Assembly: GCF_000346465.2 (NCBI RefSeq)
Contig: NC_034010.1
Span: 28,870,787 to 28,934,786 of the forward strand
Length of the DNA stretch: 64,000 bases
From: Prunus persica
Taxonomy: Eukaryota > Streptophyta > Magnoliopsida > Rosales > Rosaceae
Direction of reading: 5' to 3'
The position numbers and the translations under genes were made by a program. The notes under the pieces were generated by a model. The model was not told where the DNA came from and did not search any database. It worked only from the letters and a program-made list of their open reading frames with translations. Positions 12,430 to 25,714 of this stretch are shown here, one piece after another; positions within the stretch are counted from its first letter, which is position 1, and each line of letters opens with the position of its first letter.

Positions 12430-13867
12430 AGCAGAGACAGATTATCAGGCAAAGGAAAGCTGCGCTGATGCTTCGGTTTCGAATGTAAGAACAGAAACAC
12501 GGGGAAAACTGTAAAACGACATCGTGCTCCAATTAATAAGTAAAAAGAGTTTTAAATACTTTTTCACTTTTTTATTTCCCGGAAATGTATGTTGTGATCT
12601 TATATTTTATTTATTTCGACCGAAAAAACAGAATCTTATATTTTATTTAACGAATTAATGGTAATTTTCTTGACAAAACAATATATATATATATTTTAAT
12701 ATTTGGAGAAGAAGACTGACTCGTGTGTGTAAAGAGGCAAGGACACTACTTTGATTAACTGATATAACTCATATCTACAAATTAATTATGATTTTTAAGG
12801 CAAAGACAAAGTTGATGTCTTATTAGAGAGAGGTGTCAATTTATTACTTGGAAGGTCATAAGAAAATGGCATCCACCCAGCCACCACCAACCTGAATCAT
12901 ATTTTCAACGATATTGGGCCACCACCATGAATCTATGATTGAACACCTATAAAGTTTGGGATGTTTTTAAAGAGCATAAATACAAGACTCGTGTATTCAA
13001 CTTTAATTTCTATGGTTATGTATGCTCTATCTGTTCTTCACCAAAGACGGAAAATGATGAAAGAAATTTGGAGAGTGGCTCTTTCTTTGGACCTACCCAA
13101 ACTTTTGAGCACATGAAGCCCCCCTTCGTGAAATTGGAAGATGAAAGTGACGCTAACATTTCAGATACTCAGTGGCTCTATCACTTGCAAATTTCACTGA
13201 GCTGGCATGCATCAACCCTTTCAGTGTGTGTGCCTTTCAGTGTGTGTGCAGATTAAATTTCACTTTCTAACCAGTTATGTATAATATATGGTTTCATTAA
13301 GTCAACATACAACAAGAGAAAAAAAGGAGGGGGTAAGAAAAGATGAACAAATAAAATAAATGCTAGGGGTCGGGCTCTTTTATACATTAATAGAAGGGAC
13401 CCTTGGATTGGGTTAGCTTTCAAATATCCTAAAAACAATCATGAAAAAATCACAAAGAGAATGTGAGAATTAGGTCTGAGTATTGCAGCATTTGCATATA
13501 GAATCATGAGAAACATAGAAGAAGACAGAAAGCCTTGACCTTTTTTGGCAGTGGATATCACAAGGGAGGGGGGAGCATGCAAAACCATATAGCCTGCAAA
13601 ATGCAGCTCAGCATTTCCTTCTGGAAGTCATATAATTCTACCCACTTGGCCAAAAATGTCAAAAACAAACACAGCTTTGTCCACAAGATAAGAACGGTCC
13701 AAAATCTTCAATATAAAATAATTTTTTTCTCAACACTTCACTTCCATTAGTCAAGGCCTCTGTGCTGTGACTCTGTTTCTCCGCAAACCCAACAATTTGT
13801 CTTCCACTCTTCACTCTCATGAGCTCCAGCTCTTGAACCTCTTCAAGACCCCAAAAAGCCTCCTTCC
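12430..13867. other. Divergent promoter region, RRM gene and receptor kinase
   Basis: About 1.4 kb without a supported gene between two genes read outward. Open frames at 12939-13256 and 13535-13750 have no recognisable domains and coding-like bias is not apparent. The last 130 bases before 13868 are C/T-rich leader sequence typical of a plant 5' UTR. Confidence 0.5.
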
Positions 13868-16330
13868 ATGGAGACCAAAAACCTTCACTTTCTCTCTTTA
13901 ACTCTCCTCTCCCTCCTCCACTTCTCAGCCTCTTTCACCCCCTTAGACAACTATCTCCTCAACTGTGGTTCACTGTCCAACACCTCGCTCTTCAACCGGG
14001 TCTTTGCTGGAGATTCCTACAAACCCGGGTCGGGTTCCATTTCGCTCACCAACCAAAACCCACCTCCCAATTCACCCGCCCTTTACCACACAGCAAGAGT
14101 TTTCAAGAGAATTTCAAGCTATAGCTTCGGCATCAAGAAATATGGGACTCACATGGTACGTTTCCATTTCTCACCGTTTGTTGCTCAAGGTTTCGATTTG
14201 AAAGCTGCAAACTTCAGCGTTTCCGTTGATAGGCTTGTGCTGTTGACTGATGTACATGTTAGAGATAATGTGCTTAGAGAATATATAATGAAAATTGATA
14301 CAAATGTGCTTGAAATTGTGTTTACGCCTCTGGACAACTCGGGTTTTGCATATGTAAGCGCAATTGAAGTTTTTTCAGCACCTGAGGACCTTATTGTTGA
14401 TTATGGAGCTAAATTGGTGAGTGCCGATATAGTTGAATACAAGAATCTTTCTTCCCAGGTTTTAGAGACCATTTATAGGATTAACGTTGGAGGTTCCAAA
14501 TTGACCCCTTTTAATGATACTCTGTGGAGGGATTGGGTCCCTGATGTGGATTATCTTGTCCTGAAATCGGCTGCAAAGCGTGCCTCCACCAGTCATATTC
14601 CAAATTATCAGAGAGGAGGTGCAACTCGAGAGATTGCCCCTGATAATGTTTATATGACTGCTCAGGAGATGAATAGGGATAAGGCAATTACAGATGCAAG
14701 GTTCAATATCACATGGGAATTTCCAGTGGGTTCAAATTCTGGGCATTTAGTTAGATTGCATTTCTGTGACATTGTTAGCCCTGCACTTAACTTGCTGTAT
14801 TTTAATATATATATCAATGGGTATGCTGCATACCGAGATGTCGATCTATCGGTACTGGCAACCAATGAACTTGCATCTCCACTCTATATTGATTTTGTTG
14901 TCGATTCAGATGTTTCGGGGGTTATACAAATTAGCATTGGTCCTTCTGATCTGAGCAGTTCTGTGAGGATGAATGCTATATTGAATGGGGCAGAGATCAT
15001 GAGAATGGTGAATGTTTCCCATTTACAGACTGAAGCTGGTTCTAAGAAGAAAAGTATATGGATTTTGGTGGCTACAGTTGTTGGAGGCTTTGTTATTCTG
15101 TGTTTTGCAGTTGTTGCATTTCTGCTTGCTTTGAAACGCAGGAAGAAGAAACTGAAACCTGCACCTGCAGAAAGTGTGGGTTGGACACCTTTACGCATAT
15201 ATGGAGGTAGTTCACACAGTAGAATGTCTGAAAGGACAGCACTTGCATCTCCAGGCCCAAATGGATATCATTTCTTGAAAATCCCTTTTGCTGAGTTACA
15301 ATTGGCAACGAACAATTTCGATAAAAATCTAATTGTAGGCTCTGGTGGTTTTGGCATGGTTTATAAAGGGGTCCTAAGGGACAATACAAAGGTTGCTGTG
15401 AAGAGAGGGGTGCCTGGATCTAGGCAGGGCCTTCCAGAATTCCAGACTGAAATAACTGTTTTGTCTCAAATTCGGCATCAACATCTTGTATCACTTGTTG
15501 GTTATTGTGAAGAACAGTCAGAAATGATACTTGTTTATGAATACATGGAAAAGGGGCCCTTAAAGAAACATTTGTATGGTTCGGGGCTTCCACCTTTGTC
15601 TTGGAAGCAACGACTTGAAATATGCATTGGATCAGCAAGGGGTCTTCACTACCTTCATACAGGTTTTGCTCAAGGAATCATTCACCGTGACATTAAATCA
15701 ACTAATATCTTGCTTGATGAGAATTATGTGCCTAAGGTGGCTGATTTTGGTCTTTCAAGATCAGGCCCGTGTCTCAATGAAACCCATGTAAGTACTGGCG
15801 TTAAAGGTAGTTTTGGGTATCTTGATCCTGAGTATTTCCGGAGGCAGCAGCTTACTGATAAGTCAGATGTTTATTCATTTGGGGTAGTGCTCTTTGAAGT
15901 TCTTTGTGCTAGACCTGCTGTTGATCCATTGGTTGACAGGGAGCAGGTGAATTTAGGTGAATGGGCAATGCAATGGCAGAAGAAGGGTATGCTTGAGAAA
16001 ATTATTGATCCCCATCTTGTTGGACAGATCAAACCAGGCTCTTTGAAAAAGTTTGGAGAAACGGCAGAGAAATGTTTGGCTGAATATGGTGCTGATAGGC
16101 CAACCATTGGTGATGTACTATGGAATTTAGAATATGCTCTTCAGCTTCAGGAATCTCGACCGCAAAGAGAAGTGCATGAAGACGGCGATATCAATGAGCT
16201 TCCAACAAATACAATTGTTCCTGGAGATCCAGCTACCAATGCAAGAACAGAGGAAGGTGATGGTAATGGTAGTTTAGAGATTAATACAAGCCAAGTTTTT
16301 TCTCAATTGATGACCAACGATGGTAGATAG
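13868..16330 (+). CDS. CrRLK1L receptor-like protein kinase (At5g24010-like)
   Basis: Intronless, 820 residues, typical for Catharanthus roseus RLK1-like (FERONIA/THESEUS family) kinases, which sense cell-wall state or RALF peptides at the plasma membrane. Seen in order: a signal peptide (residues 1-22, leucine-rich); an extracellular malectin-like region, with the family opening DNYLLNCGS and a second half containing FNIYINGYAAYRDVDLS; a transmembrane helix near residues 396-420 followed by RRKKK; and a Ser/Thr kinase with GSGGFGMVYKG, VAVKRG, HRDIKSTNILLD, DFGLS and GSFGYLDPEYF. All catalytic residues are present, so an active kinase is predicted. The ATG is the first in the frame and sits directly before the signal peptide. 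Its place between DUF819 genes and MinD matches my memory of the Arabidopsis At5g24000-24020 order. Confidence 0.95.
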   Translation: METKNLHFLSLTLLSLLHFSASFTPLDNYLLNCGSLSNTSLFNRVFAGDSYKPGSGSISLTNQNPPPNSPALYHTARVFKRISSYSFGIKKYGTHMVRFHFSPFVAQGFDLKAANFSVSVDRLVLLTDVHVRDNVLREYIMKIDTNVLEIVFTPLDNSGFAYVSAIEVFSAPEDLIVDYGAKLVSADIVEYKNLSSQVLETIYRINVGGSKLTPFNDTLWRDWVPDVDYLVLKSAAKRASTSHIPNYQRGGATREIAPDNVYMTAQEMNRDKAITDARFNITWEFPVGSNSGHLVRLHFCDIVSPALNLLYFNIYINGYAAYRDVDLSVLATNELASPLYIDFVVDSDVSGVIQISIGPSDLSSSVRMNAILNGAEIMRMVNVSHLQTEAGSKKKSIWILVATVVGGFVILCFAVVAFLLALKRRKKKLKPAPAESVGWTPLRIYGGSSHSRMSERTALASPGPNGYHFLKIPFAELQLATNNFDKNLIVGSGGFGMVYKGVLRDNTKVAVKRGVPGSRQGLPEFQTEITVLSQIRHQHLVSLVGYCEEQSEMILVYEYMEKGPLKKHLYGSGLPPLSWKQRLEICIGSARGLHYLHTGFAQGIIHRDIKSTNILLDENYVPKVADFGLSRSGPCLNETHVSTGVKGSFGYLDPEYFRRQQLTDKSDVYSFGVVLFEVLCARPAVDPLVDREQVNLGEWAMQWQKKGMLEKIIDPHLVGQIKPGSLKKFGETAEKCLAEYGADRPTIGDVLWNLEYALQLQESRPQREVHEDGDINELPTNTIVPGDPATNARTEEGDGNGSLEINTSQVFSQLMTNDGR

Positions 16331-18422
16331 CTTTAGGCTTGTGCATCAATATACAATCAATACCATACAAGAATTTTAAAGATCTCCACTTTAGCACTAC
16401 CACTGAGACAAAACTTAGAGGTATCTTTCTGAGGTTTTTACTACTATTAAAATTTTCTCATTTTTCTTTTGGTTGCTTTTAATCCTTTTATCACAATTAT
16501 CATCCGACACTTTGTAATGAATTTCTGAGTTATATCTTTCCTACTGTCAAGATGTTGTAGTATTTTCTTCTTTCTATCTTATTGTTGTATCTTGTATGTA
16601 ACTGAAAGAATTACAGAAACTGCTCATGTTTGCTGTCTGAAATGTATAATGTATTTTTGTTTTTGCATTTCTGGGTTTTCAAGTACCAAACCCGCAAAGC
16701 TACAAGTTCTATTTACACACAGAAGAGACTGTGAATCATAGGAAGCTTGCATATTTTCAAAAGTAAAATTCCTAGCTGGCGAACTAGCTGTTCTGCACTA
16801 CACTAGACGCAAGAATCTTTCTCACTTTTTGCGGTTCTGGTTTTTCTCTTAAAAAGCAATTTGTGCTGCCATCTATAGAGTTCTTAAATGGTTGCGAAGA
16901 AAACGAAAATATAATGAGCGGAAAGTAATGCCAATTAGGCCCTAAGTCCAGCTGGAAGCTAAAATGTCGTTAATGGTGCATTAGGTTTGCTGAAGCAATC
17001 TACCAAATCTGTGTAATATGGTGAGAGTGAGAGAGTGGGATTTGGTCTCCCCACTCAAAAGTGTTGATCCTAAATCATTAATTTAGTCTCATCACTAAAT
17101 ATATAATACTTAAACTGTTAAACATTTCTCTCTGTCTCTAATTAGATTAAAGTACATCATTTTCATACCTACTGTACTGACCTCGTCTTTGTATAGTGTA
17201 GCCTAGCCACCATCATTTTCAAATTTGGCGTCTATTTTGAACCCTGGCCTTTATAGTACTTCACTACTGACATACATACGAGTAGTCATTGAACATATTT
17301 GTAGCTGAGGTGAGATCCATATCAAATACAGCATCGACATCTGAATAGTCGATATCGTGTCGATATGAATCTCACCCCAATTACAATAAAATAGGATCCC
17401 CCAAATATAGAAAGAGAGTATGGCTTACTTTGAATATATAGCTTGTGAACATAGAGGATCAACATATTTTTCTTCTCTTTCACACATGCATGCAGTTGAT
17501 GAAGTCCCCAGAATGTGATCCGATGATAAGATTGTGATCAGATATGAATCTGAGCTCATGGCATTTGTACCAAAATACAGGGATAAGATCCAATAAGAAT
17601 ATTGATGATGGGCGATTACCAGGCAATTATTGATGATGATGTAAAAATTCAATTTCAAATATATATATATATATAAGTAACACGTATCACCTACAGAAAA
17701 TCGTATCTCACGTCACGTTTATATTTTTAATTAAAGATTAAGTGTGTGTGTGTGTGTGTGTTACTCAAACTAAGTTGTAAATAGAAGTCAAATTCGAAAC
17801 CTTGGTTTGTGGCATCGTTTACCTTTCAAGTTTTTGAGAAAGACTTTTGAGTTTGACACCCACACCACAAACATTACTAATAAAAACACAACGAGGAATT
17901 CTTGCGTTGGGCGAGTTATATGCCTAATTGTGTCGCAAATGGGAAATATCTTACATCACCGACGTCGACGCGACAGAAACAAAATATACCGAAGATTTTT
18001 ATTACAAAGGATCCTTTGTAGTTCAAATTGTCATTTTCACTTGAGTTTATGTGTTGAATCTCAACTTCTCAAACTGCTGATACCCTTGTCCGTGGGAAAA
18101 CACGAATAAGGGTATTACGGTCATTTTGAAAATAAAGCAGTCGGTGTGTTAACCGTTAATAATTGCGTGGCGTTGTACGTAGGTCCACTTATCCAAGTCG
18201 GGCTAATCATAACTCGATACGCTAACCACAGTGGCAGACAGTTGTGCTAATTGCTGTCGATTCCGTAATTTCCTCAAACTTCCGGGGTCTGTTTCATTTA
18301 TGAAATACCCCTCCGCGAATAAAAAACAGACAAAAAAATGCCACTCACACAGACACAGTCCGTGAAAATTTACAACCAGATTCTGAATTTTGCTTCCACA
18401 CACGGAAGTCATAATAAACACA

Positions 18423-18458
<36 letters not shown>

Positions 18459-18755
18459 GAGTTGATGAAATAAACCAGTTTAACGAGAAGACGAGAAAAA
18501 AGAGAGAGATTAAAAAAAGAAGAAAGAAAGAGAGAGTTACAGAGAAATTTAGCAAATCGAGGCGAGGGTATTCAAATCAGAAGTCGTAATCGCTGAGGCA
18601 GCGAAAAGTGGTGGAGTTTTGTTTGAATTAAAGTGAATAATTTCATTTCCACAGAGAGATATAGAGAAGGAGAAGAGGGGTAGGGTTTCTGATTTGAATT
18701 GGAGAGGGAGGGGGAGTTTCGGTTAGGGATAGAGATAGGGTTTTTGGTGAAGAAG
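16331..18755. other. Intergenic region with microsatellites
   Basis: No supported gene in 2.4 kb. It begins with the 3' flank of the receptor kinase and ends with the 5' UTR of the deSI gene, which carries a (CT)n tract at about 18423-18453. A (TG)n tract lies at about 17743-17760. Open frames here are short and without domain signatures. Confidence 0.55.
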
Positions 18756-18890
18756 ATGACGGAGGTGGTACTGCATATATATGACGTGACGAATAGTGGA
18801 TCGGACAAAACGAACAGCACTATTCTCCAGATCAACAAGATCTTCAAGGACGGTATCGGCCTCGGCGGTATCTTCCACAGCGCCATACAG

Positions 18891-18942
<52 letters not shown>

Positions 18943-21586
18943 ACTCTCACACATGCACATGTATGCATGTATGTAATCCGAAAGTACACATGTAATGACT
19001 AGTTGGCTGGTGTAATCTTGGAGTGCTGTGAATTTATAGGAGAGATCTAGGGTTTTTGACCTTCCCTTTGGTTAAGGCAGTTGGGAATTTTGACTTTGAT
19101 TCTTGTGTATTTATTATATATTGGTTGGAGAAATGACCTGTGTGTTCACTCTGATTGAATGCCTAGGGTTTATGTGGTTCTCAGTTGTCACTGATTTGCT
19201 TAATTTATTGTATATCTTTGATGGAGATTTAATCTGAATAATGAAATTTTGCAATTTAGTGATATTAGATTTTCCCTGGATTTTAAAGTACGGAGGTGTG
19301 GTTGAGTTCAGCTTGATCCTGGGTGCTCATTAGTTGCTGATTTGCTCAATAGATGTTTCTCAGTATGATGGAAGTGCCTTTTTGTTGAGTTTTCATTGCT
19401 TATGTTTTCAAAGACAAACATTATTCTTGTGTGGTATTCTTTATAGTACAAAGATCTGATCAGAATTGTTTATGCTTTATTGGATAGGTTTATGGAGAGG
19501 ATGAATGGTCATTTGGGTTCTGTGAACAAGGATCTGGTGTTTTTAGTTGCCCTTCCGGAAAAAATCCTATGTACACCTATCGTGAATGCATCACCCTTGG
19601 AACCACAAATTGTTCAATTTTCAAGGTTAACCAAATCTTGAGGGAACTCAGTAGAGAGTGGCCTGGGTATTCATATGACCTGTTATCAAAAAACTGCAAC
19701 CACTTTTGTGATGAGTTCTCTGAAAGGCTTGGGGTGCCAAAGCTTCCAGGTAACGTTATGGGATCTGTTATTTTACCAGCAATTCTCAAGCTTAATGCTT
19801 TTTTCTTGCAATTGAAAGATTACTTGACCAAACGTAAGTACAAGGGTCAATGATGTGTCAGTGTCCAAGTTGATTGCCTGATAGATGGTGTATGTTCTAT
19901 TGGAACATTCTGATAGATAATTTAATTAGTTGCCTTAGTGTGACTCCCTTTTGTTTGATGGGTTGGCTATTGATATGCAAATTGGTTGTTGGTCCAAATC
20001 TCTGTTGGTTTACAATCTTGAGATAAATGTATATAGTTGTTTCCGGACTTGATGAGTTTAAGCTATTTCTTGTGAGTAAAGAAGATTTTTGTAGCCAACC
20101 CTTGGAGAGCGGAACAGGCCGATTAATTAGTCTTATTTAGTCAGTTCATATCATTGTCTTTCTATTTATATATTGATGTCATGTTTGAAAACTATGTCCT
20201 ATTAGAATTTGACCTGCACATATACTTTGTCTTGGAAAATGTGCTGTTAAAGAGGCACTCATGCCCCCTTGCTCCATTGCTTTAGTTGACATTATTGATA
20301 ATGTATTGAACCTGCAAGCTTTGTTTCAAGTATGATTTATCTGTGTCTTGTACAATGTGCACTTTGTGTCTGTTTTTACATTATGCTTACTGCTTTTTTG
20401 GTTGACTAGTACCAGAAATTGTTGTGGTTTATGTATTCTTTTCATATATTATCATGAGCTTGAAGATACGAACGTAGCAAAGGTGATCGATATAGCTAAT
20501 TTTATATTGAGTTTTCTTCTAAATTGGTCGTGTGTGTTACGGGGGATGGGGGGTTTGGGTGTATGGGTTTTTGGGGGAGATGAGAAGGTTAAGTTGTGAA
20601 GTTATGATCTTAGTGTTACTGTGCCTTTGGATTTGAAAATGGAGTTGTAAATTACTATCTGGCATGCATTCTTATAGCTTCTTCCACAGGTTGGGTTAAT
20701 CGTTTTGCCCATGCTGGTGATGCTGCAATGGAAGTAGCGGGTAATACAGCAATACGGGTGAGTAATTTATGCAGAATGCACTATTGTTATAATATCCCTG
20801 AAGAAAAACTTATCTTTCAGAGCCATTTATGCTCCTTGAAGTCTGTCATTACCAATTCATTGGATCCTCTTCTGTAAAAGTACTGATTCTAATCCATACT
20901 TTAACTCTGGTTTTCATTGCCTATCATGTGCTTAGTGCATACATTGATTCAATTCAAATTTTCAAGCTTGTGGTTGCAGGCAACCAACCTTAGGTTTTTT
21001 AGTGAGCCAAGTAAATAAGATACTTGACATTTTTATCTTTCTTGGGAAGGGGCAAATCCACAAGAGTCCCATGCAGAGGCTATCGTTACTGTTGTTTTTA
21101 ATTTGAAGTTACCTACGTATGCCCTACTATGTTTTCTGTTTTGCCTGAACTTGTAGTGGCTTTAGATGTGGCTTAACCCTTATGTTCTCAATCTTAATTT
21201 GTCTGCAATCTAGTGTGCCCAGCAATTTATTTATGATAATTTTTTATACTTCTGGTTGCTTGAGTGCATATATGTCTGATAGTTTTCTTGGGTTGTTGCA
21301 GTTGAGACAAGCCAAGACAGAGATTGTATCTGCTAGCAAAGTGGCATATCGTTTCCTTGCCGGTGTTACTAACAACGCCATTGCTGCTCCTGAGTCTCCT
21401 GGAAATTCAACCAGAGGCACTCCTAGATTTCAAGCAGCTTGGTTTAAAAACCTAATCACTACAGGAGCAAAACCATCCAGTAGTACAGAAATTGAGAATA
21501 AGGAAGAGGATGTACTTCGGCACCACCAGCAATCAGATGCAGAGTCGCCGCCGCGGCAGAAATCATATACATGGCGTACCACTTGA
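18756..21586 (+). CDS. deSI-like PPPDE thiol peptidase
   Basis: Four exons: 18756-18890, 19488-19749, 20690-20757 and 21302-21586, giving 249 residues with matching phases. PPPDE/DeSI proteins are cysteine isopeptidases proposed to remove SUMO or ubiquitin. Both catalytic residues are visible: His7 in VVLHIYDV and Cys115 in KNCNHFCDEF. The N-terminal half is the PPPDE domain (about residues 3-140, including GIGLGGIFHSAIQVYG). The rest, after WVNRFAHAGDAAMEV, is a Ser/Pro/Glu-rich tail of low complexity ending with SPPRQKSYTWRTT. Intron 1 opens with a (CT)n tract. The start is the first ATG after a purine-rich leader. Arabidopsis homologues are remembered as At4g25660, At4g25680 and At5g25170. 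Confidence 0.92.
18894..18938. repeat. (CT)n microsatellite in intron 1 of the deSI gene
   Basis: More than 20 CT dinucleotides immediately after the donor site of exon 1; likely length-polymorphic. Confidence 0.95.
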
Positions 21587-22580
21587 GATTGTAACTCCAA
21601 GGACATGTTACCATGTGTACCGCTAGTTAAATTCATTGGGTATCAATGAAAATTTTCTTTTGTCGCTGAACAGAATTATGCCCATTCATCCGCCCAAACT
21701 GGAGTATATATATTCAATAGATTGCCCAACTTGTAGTTGCTTTATTACATGATTGATTGATTGATTTCCGTGGAGTTAGGAAAGCACTTATGAATGTGTT
21801 TGGCCAAGTTTGATCATCGGCTCTGTATTATCAGAGCCCTAGCTCTCAGTGGGGAAAACTATCCACTACCGTTGTAAGAGACGTCATCTATATTTGACTG
21901 GTTTGGTGATTTAAATGGATTTTATGAATATGAGTTCATAACCATACAAGTACACTCTTCACTAAAACAATTGTCTCGAGAATCTACGGTCCATTCAAGT
22001 GAGACCAAAGTGATAATTAACTCATTGTCTAAGCAAGGATGGCTATTGTATTTTTATTTGTCATGCATAATGCGAAAACTAACGCTATAGGCATCATCCC
22101 TTCTGTACGACGAGACCCTAGACGAAACCAGGGAAACTGAGAAGAAAGGTTGAGGCCAGGGTCAGGCCAAAATCACCAACAACATTGGCAACAAGCAACT
22201 CTTTGAAATAACAAATTATTATTAGCAGCATGCCTCAATCGCATCGAAACTGGAAATTCGTTGATAACAGTACGTCATACACCAGAAAATATCTGAACAT
22301 AATTCACGATTGAAACTACACTAGTTTAATAATACACTCCACAAAAACATCAGAAAGACGAGTCAGCTTACACTGCACGTAAAAATATCGCAGCCTCTAG
22401 AAGAGAACATAAGAAGAAAAACGAAAGAGCATGTCATGCAACATTGTCCAAGCTGAAGAAGATACGTTTACCAGATAAACCACTTAAAACACATTTGTGA
22501 AATTATATACAGAACATCATTATCGAAATTCAGCCAACGCGCCTCTTCCAGTAACATGACAACTTCACTGAAATGTCCGT
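21587..22580. other. Convergent 3' flanks
   Basis: About 1 kb between the stops of two convergent genes (deSI and the coiled-coil protein). It should hold both 3' UTRs. No further feature seen. Confidence 0.5.
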
Positions 22581-23222
22581 CTACCGTCTTAGCATTCCAT
22601 CAAGCACCATTGTGCCTTCATGTGCTTCCTCTGCAATCTGAAGAGATGAAACAGCTTGTGCTGCAATGAGACCAGCAGCGAATCCCGTAGTCCCCCAACC
22701 TGCTTCCTCACAAAATTGTTCATGGTAATCTCTTCCATAAGGCCCAGATGAGAACGACAATTGACTGTTCCCCAAACCACCCCACTTGCATCCCGATCTG
22801 TAAGCATTAGAGACCCACCCAATCCTTTCAAGTGAACACTTTGCAGAGTCCTGATAAGGAAAGCATGCCCTCCGTCCAGCCATAAAGATGTCAATATCGC
22901 CAGGACAATCCCAAGGATTAAGCACTTCGTCTTTGTTCAGAACAATTTCACATGTCTCATCTGAGTCTTCACCAAGTAGAACATGCAGCGCAACAGCCTC
23001 GGCAATTGCAGCACCTTCTTCATCAAGCCTCTGTTGCTCTTCTTTCTGCTTTTGTTTTTTCTTTTCTAGTTCAGAAATGATGGCAGCCGAAGTAGCAAGG
23101 GCTTTCTCCAAGCGCCTCTTCTTTTTCTCAGCCTGTTTTTGACGATCCAACTCGTCCTTCACCTGCTTCTTCTTAACTTTTCTCACAACAGGTTGCAGTT
23201 TATTACACTCCATGTTATCCAT
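22581..23222 (-). CDS. Uncharacterised coiled-coil protein (NST1-like type)
   Basis: A single coding exon of 213 residues starting at the ATG at 23222. Residues 13-70 are extremely Lys/Glu/Gln-rich with heptad-like spacing (QAEKKKRRLEKALATSAAI then ELEKKKQKQKEEQQRL), predicting a charged coiled coil. The C-terminal half is different: Gly, Trp, Tyr and Cys-rich, with NPWDCPGDIDIFMAGRRACF, and looks like a small conserved plant-specific domain. No catalytic motif is seen. By position next to a PPPDE gene it may correspond to the Arabidopsis genes annotated as stress response NST1-like (remembered as At4g25670, At4g25690, At5g52550); that name is transferred, and no function is proven. The 5' UTR is probably interrupted by introns extending towards 24.7 kb. 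Confidence 0.78.
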   Translation of the reverse strand: MDNMECNKLQPVVRKVKKKQVKDELDRQKQAEKKKRRLEKALATSAAIISELEKKKQKQKEEQQRLDEEGAAIAEAVALHVLLGEDSDETCEIVLNKDEVLNPWDCPGDIDIFMAGRRACFPYQDSAKCSLERIGWVSNAYRSGCKWGGLGNSQLSFSSGPYGRDYHEQFCEEAGWGTTGFAAGLIAAQAVSSLQIAEEAHEGTMVLDGMLRR

Positions 23223-25714
23223 TCAGATTAACGACCTCTAAACAGATGCCTTTGTTTAACTTTTCTTTCAGAATTCCTCTAAAGTGTATACATTTCCCTA
23301 TAACTGTGTTCCCTTACTTTTCTATATTACTAAATAAATTTAATTAATTTTCTTGTTGAAAACTAATATATTACTATAATCCTGACAGCTACACCCACTC
23401 AGGTCTGTAGGAGTACCTCATTTTGCGAACGATGCAATCCCAGACAGAAACAACAGGCGACAACAGAAGGGAAAATTGATATGCACTCACAGATCCACCC
23501 CTTGGCATCATTCTTCCTAATTTCCCACAACCTTTGCATTTACCCATCTGGAGCATACTAAAAGAACTGATCATCAAATACCAATTGTCGAAGCAATAAT
23601 CAAAATCTGTTCCAAACAGCTCACATGGTCTTCACTGCTGCAGAGAAAGTAAAAAGTCATGATTGAAACGAAAACTTCTACCCTGGTACACATGTTTAGA
23701 TGCACACAAAAGTATAGATATATGACCTATGAGAAACAGGTACACACACATGCTGTAAAACGCAGGCAACATATATCAGGGATAACTCCCTTAATATAGT
23801 TGTCATAATTTAAAGTGAAGTCAAACTTCCCGGGAAAGAGACCTATCTAACCTAAAATTAGATCTAAATAACATCACCTGAGACCTCACAATCAAGCTAG
23901 ATAAAAAAAATCTTCAAAAATCATTGAATTAACAATCCTTTAAAAAACGTGTACGATATCCATCTAATCCTTGCTAGTGACAAAGCTCTGAACCCAGAGT
24001 AGGCAAAGGGTTCGCAAAAACAAGAGATACCCAGTGAGTCAACTCGAAACACAGCTTCAATTACGAATACCAAGGTCCTGAGCAAATCTAAACCAATCCA
24101 ATCTTCCATTATATTGGTGAGATGATGGAATAAGACCAAACCGATGAATAATTTATCACTCAATTCAATAACTGGGGAGCTAAAGAACAAAATCACAAAA
24201 CAGAGGCCAAATTTCAGACCATCAATTGAACTTTCACTCAATTTTCTCTTCATCCAAACAGATGGTGGTATCTAATTTGTTCAAATCCGCACTTCACCAA
24301 ATAGATCCGCACAAAAAATCAACATAGTTACAACAGTTCATCACAAATCCATACGTACAATCGTGTGATCTATATATCAGTTCCGATACAGAAACATCAA
24401 ATTCTAACAGTATTAACCACTTCCATAAAAATCAGATCCAAAAACCCATTAATTTAGAAACATAAATCGAAACCAAATATCAACAATTAAATGCAAATAT
24501 AGATACACGAAATTAAAGACGATGAGTGGGAGAGAGAGAAAGCAAACCAGGTTAGAATGAGAGCTAGAGGAAAAGGCCTCGAGCTTTGTAAGTCATCCGT
24601 GGCAAGCAGAAACCGGAAGAAATTGGAAGCGTTTGGATCCAGAGAAACAGAGTTGTGTAAGAAACGAAAGTGAAAATTTCGTAACAGAGGGAAATAACCG
24701 ACCACATAGAAAGAGAGAGAGTGAAGGGGGTAATCGTGTAAATTACGAATGGGACGGCGACGCGTGGGGGGAAGATGGCCCGAGTTGGTCTGAAGGGTAA
24801 ATCTAGAATATCTGACTTTTCTTTGTCTTTTGGATTAGGTTGGGGCCTGGTTGGCTGGCTCTATCGAAATCCATGGTGTCACTTGCTTTCCGTCAAAATA
24901 TTTCTATTGGCTTATTTATTTGACGGCTCAGATTATAGATCTGAAAACACTTTGTCTTCAGATCCAACGGCTTGGACTAGCTACATGAATAAGAAGGTAG
25001 GACTGTGATTTGGTAATGGCAAACCTGGGCCTCCATATTAGGCCTGTTCCTACACAAGACCTTTCCAGGAGCGTTCATGGCTAGGCCCTTTTTCATTTTT
25101 TGTTGTTTTTAAGCCTTTGGCCCAACTACTCCAAAGAAAACGGAAAATATATTATCTCTCAATTTACCTGATGGTAGATTAAATTAATCTAATCTACTAA
25201 AGGATCAGGCCAGAACTTAAGTACAAGAAGACGGACTCACTACCATGACCGCCTCTGTCTACATTTGTCTTCTTCCGCTTTTTTATGAGTCTATGATGAA
25301 GAAAAAATAAAATTTTACTTATTATTAGTCTCGAAATTTTAACATACTCCAAGTAGTGATAGGTTCAAATTTTCATGGTGTAACAAACCAATATGTGTGA
25401 TTTTCTCCTTTTCCTAACTTTGGCATGCACAAAAAATTAAAAAAATTAAAAGATTAAAATTGATTGATTTTGCAAATTTTGAGTTTGAATCGCTAAATCT
25501 GGCAAATTAATTCGTCCATTAAATAAGAAAAAAAGAAACAAATCATCTCTTATCTTAGACTAAACAGTTGCCCTTCTCTTTCACAACTCAACTTCTCTTT
25601 ACTCTCTCAACAATAGTCTCCTCCTCCACCAAAAGGACACGCTCATCTTTTTCTTCTTCAACTTCCATTTGTTTTGATGATCTCCCCTTAACCAAAGTGG
25701 CCATAGAAGGCACA
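23223..25714. other. Probable 5' UTR introns and bidirectional promoter region
   Basis: About 2.5 kb between the ATG of the coiled-coil gene (-) and that of MinD (+). The minus strand near 24.5-24.7 kb is leader-like (purine/pyrimidine-rich, GAGA tracts) and may be the first UTR exon of the coiled-coil gene. The region 24.77-25.56 kb has no supported gene. Short frames at 23921-24253 and 24775-25008 lack domains. Confidence 0.45.

Noticed and set aside
25568..25714. Longer N-terminus for MinD (frame open from 25568)
   Set aside because: There is no ATG in this stretch; it begins with TTG. The ATG at 25715 gives the family length and a sensible transit peptide.
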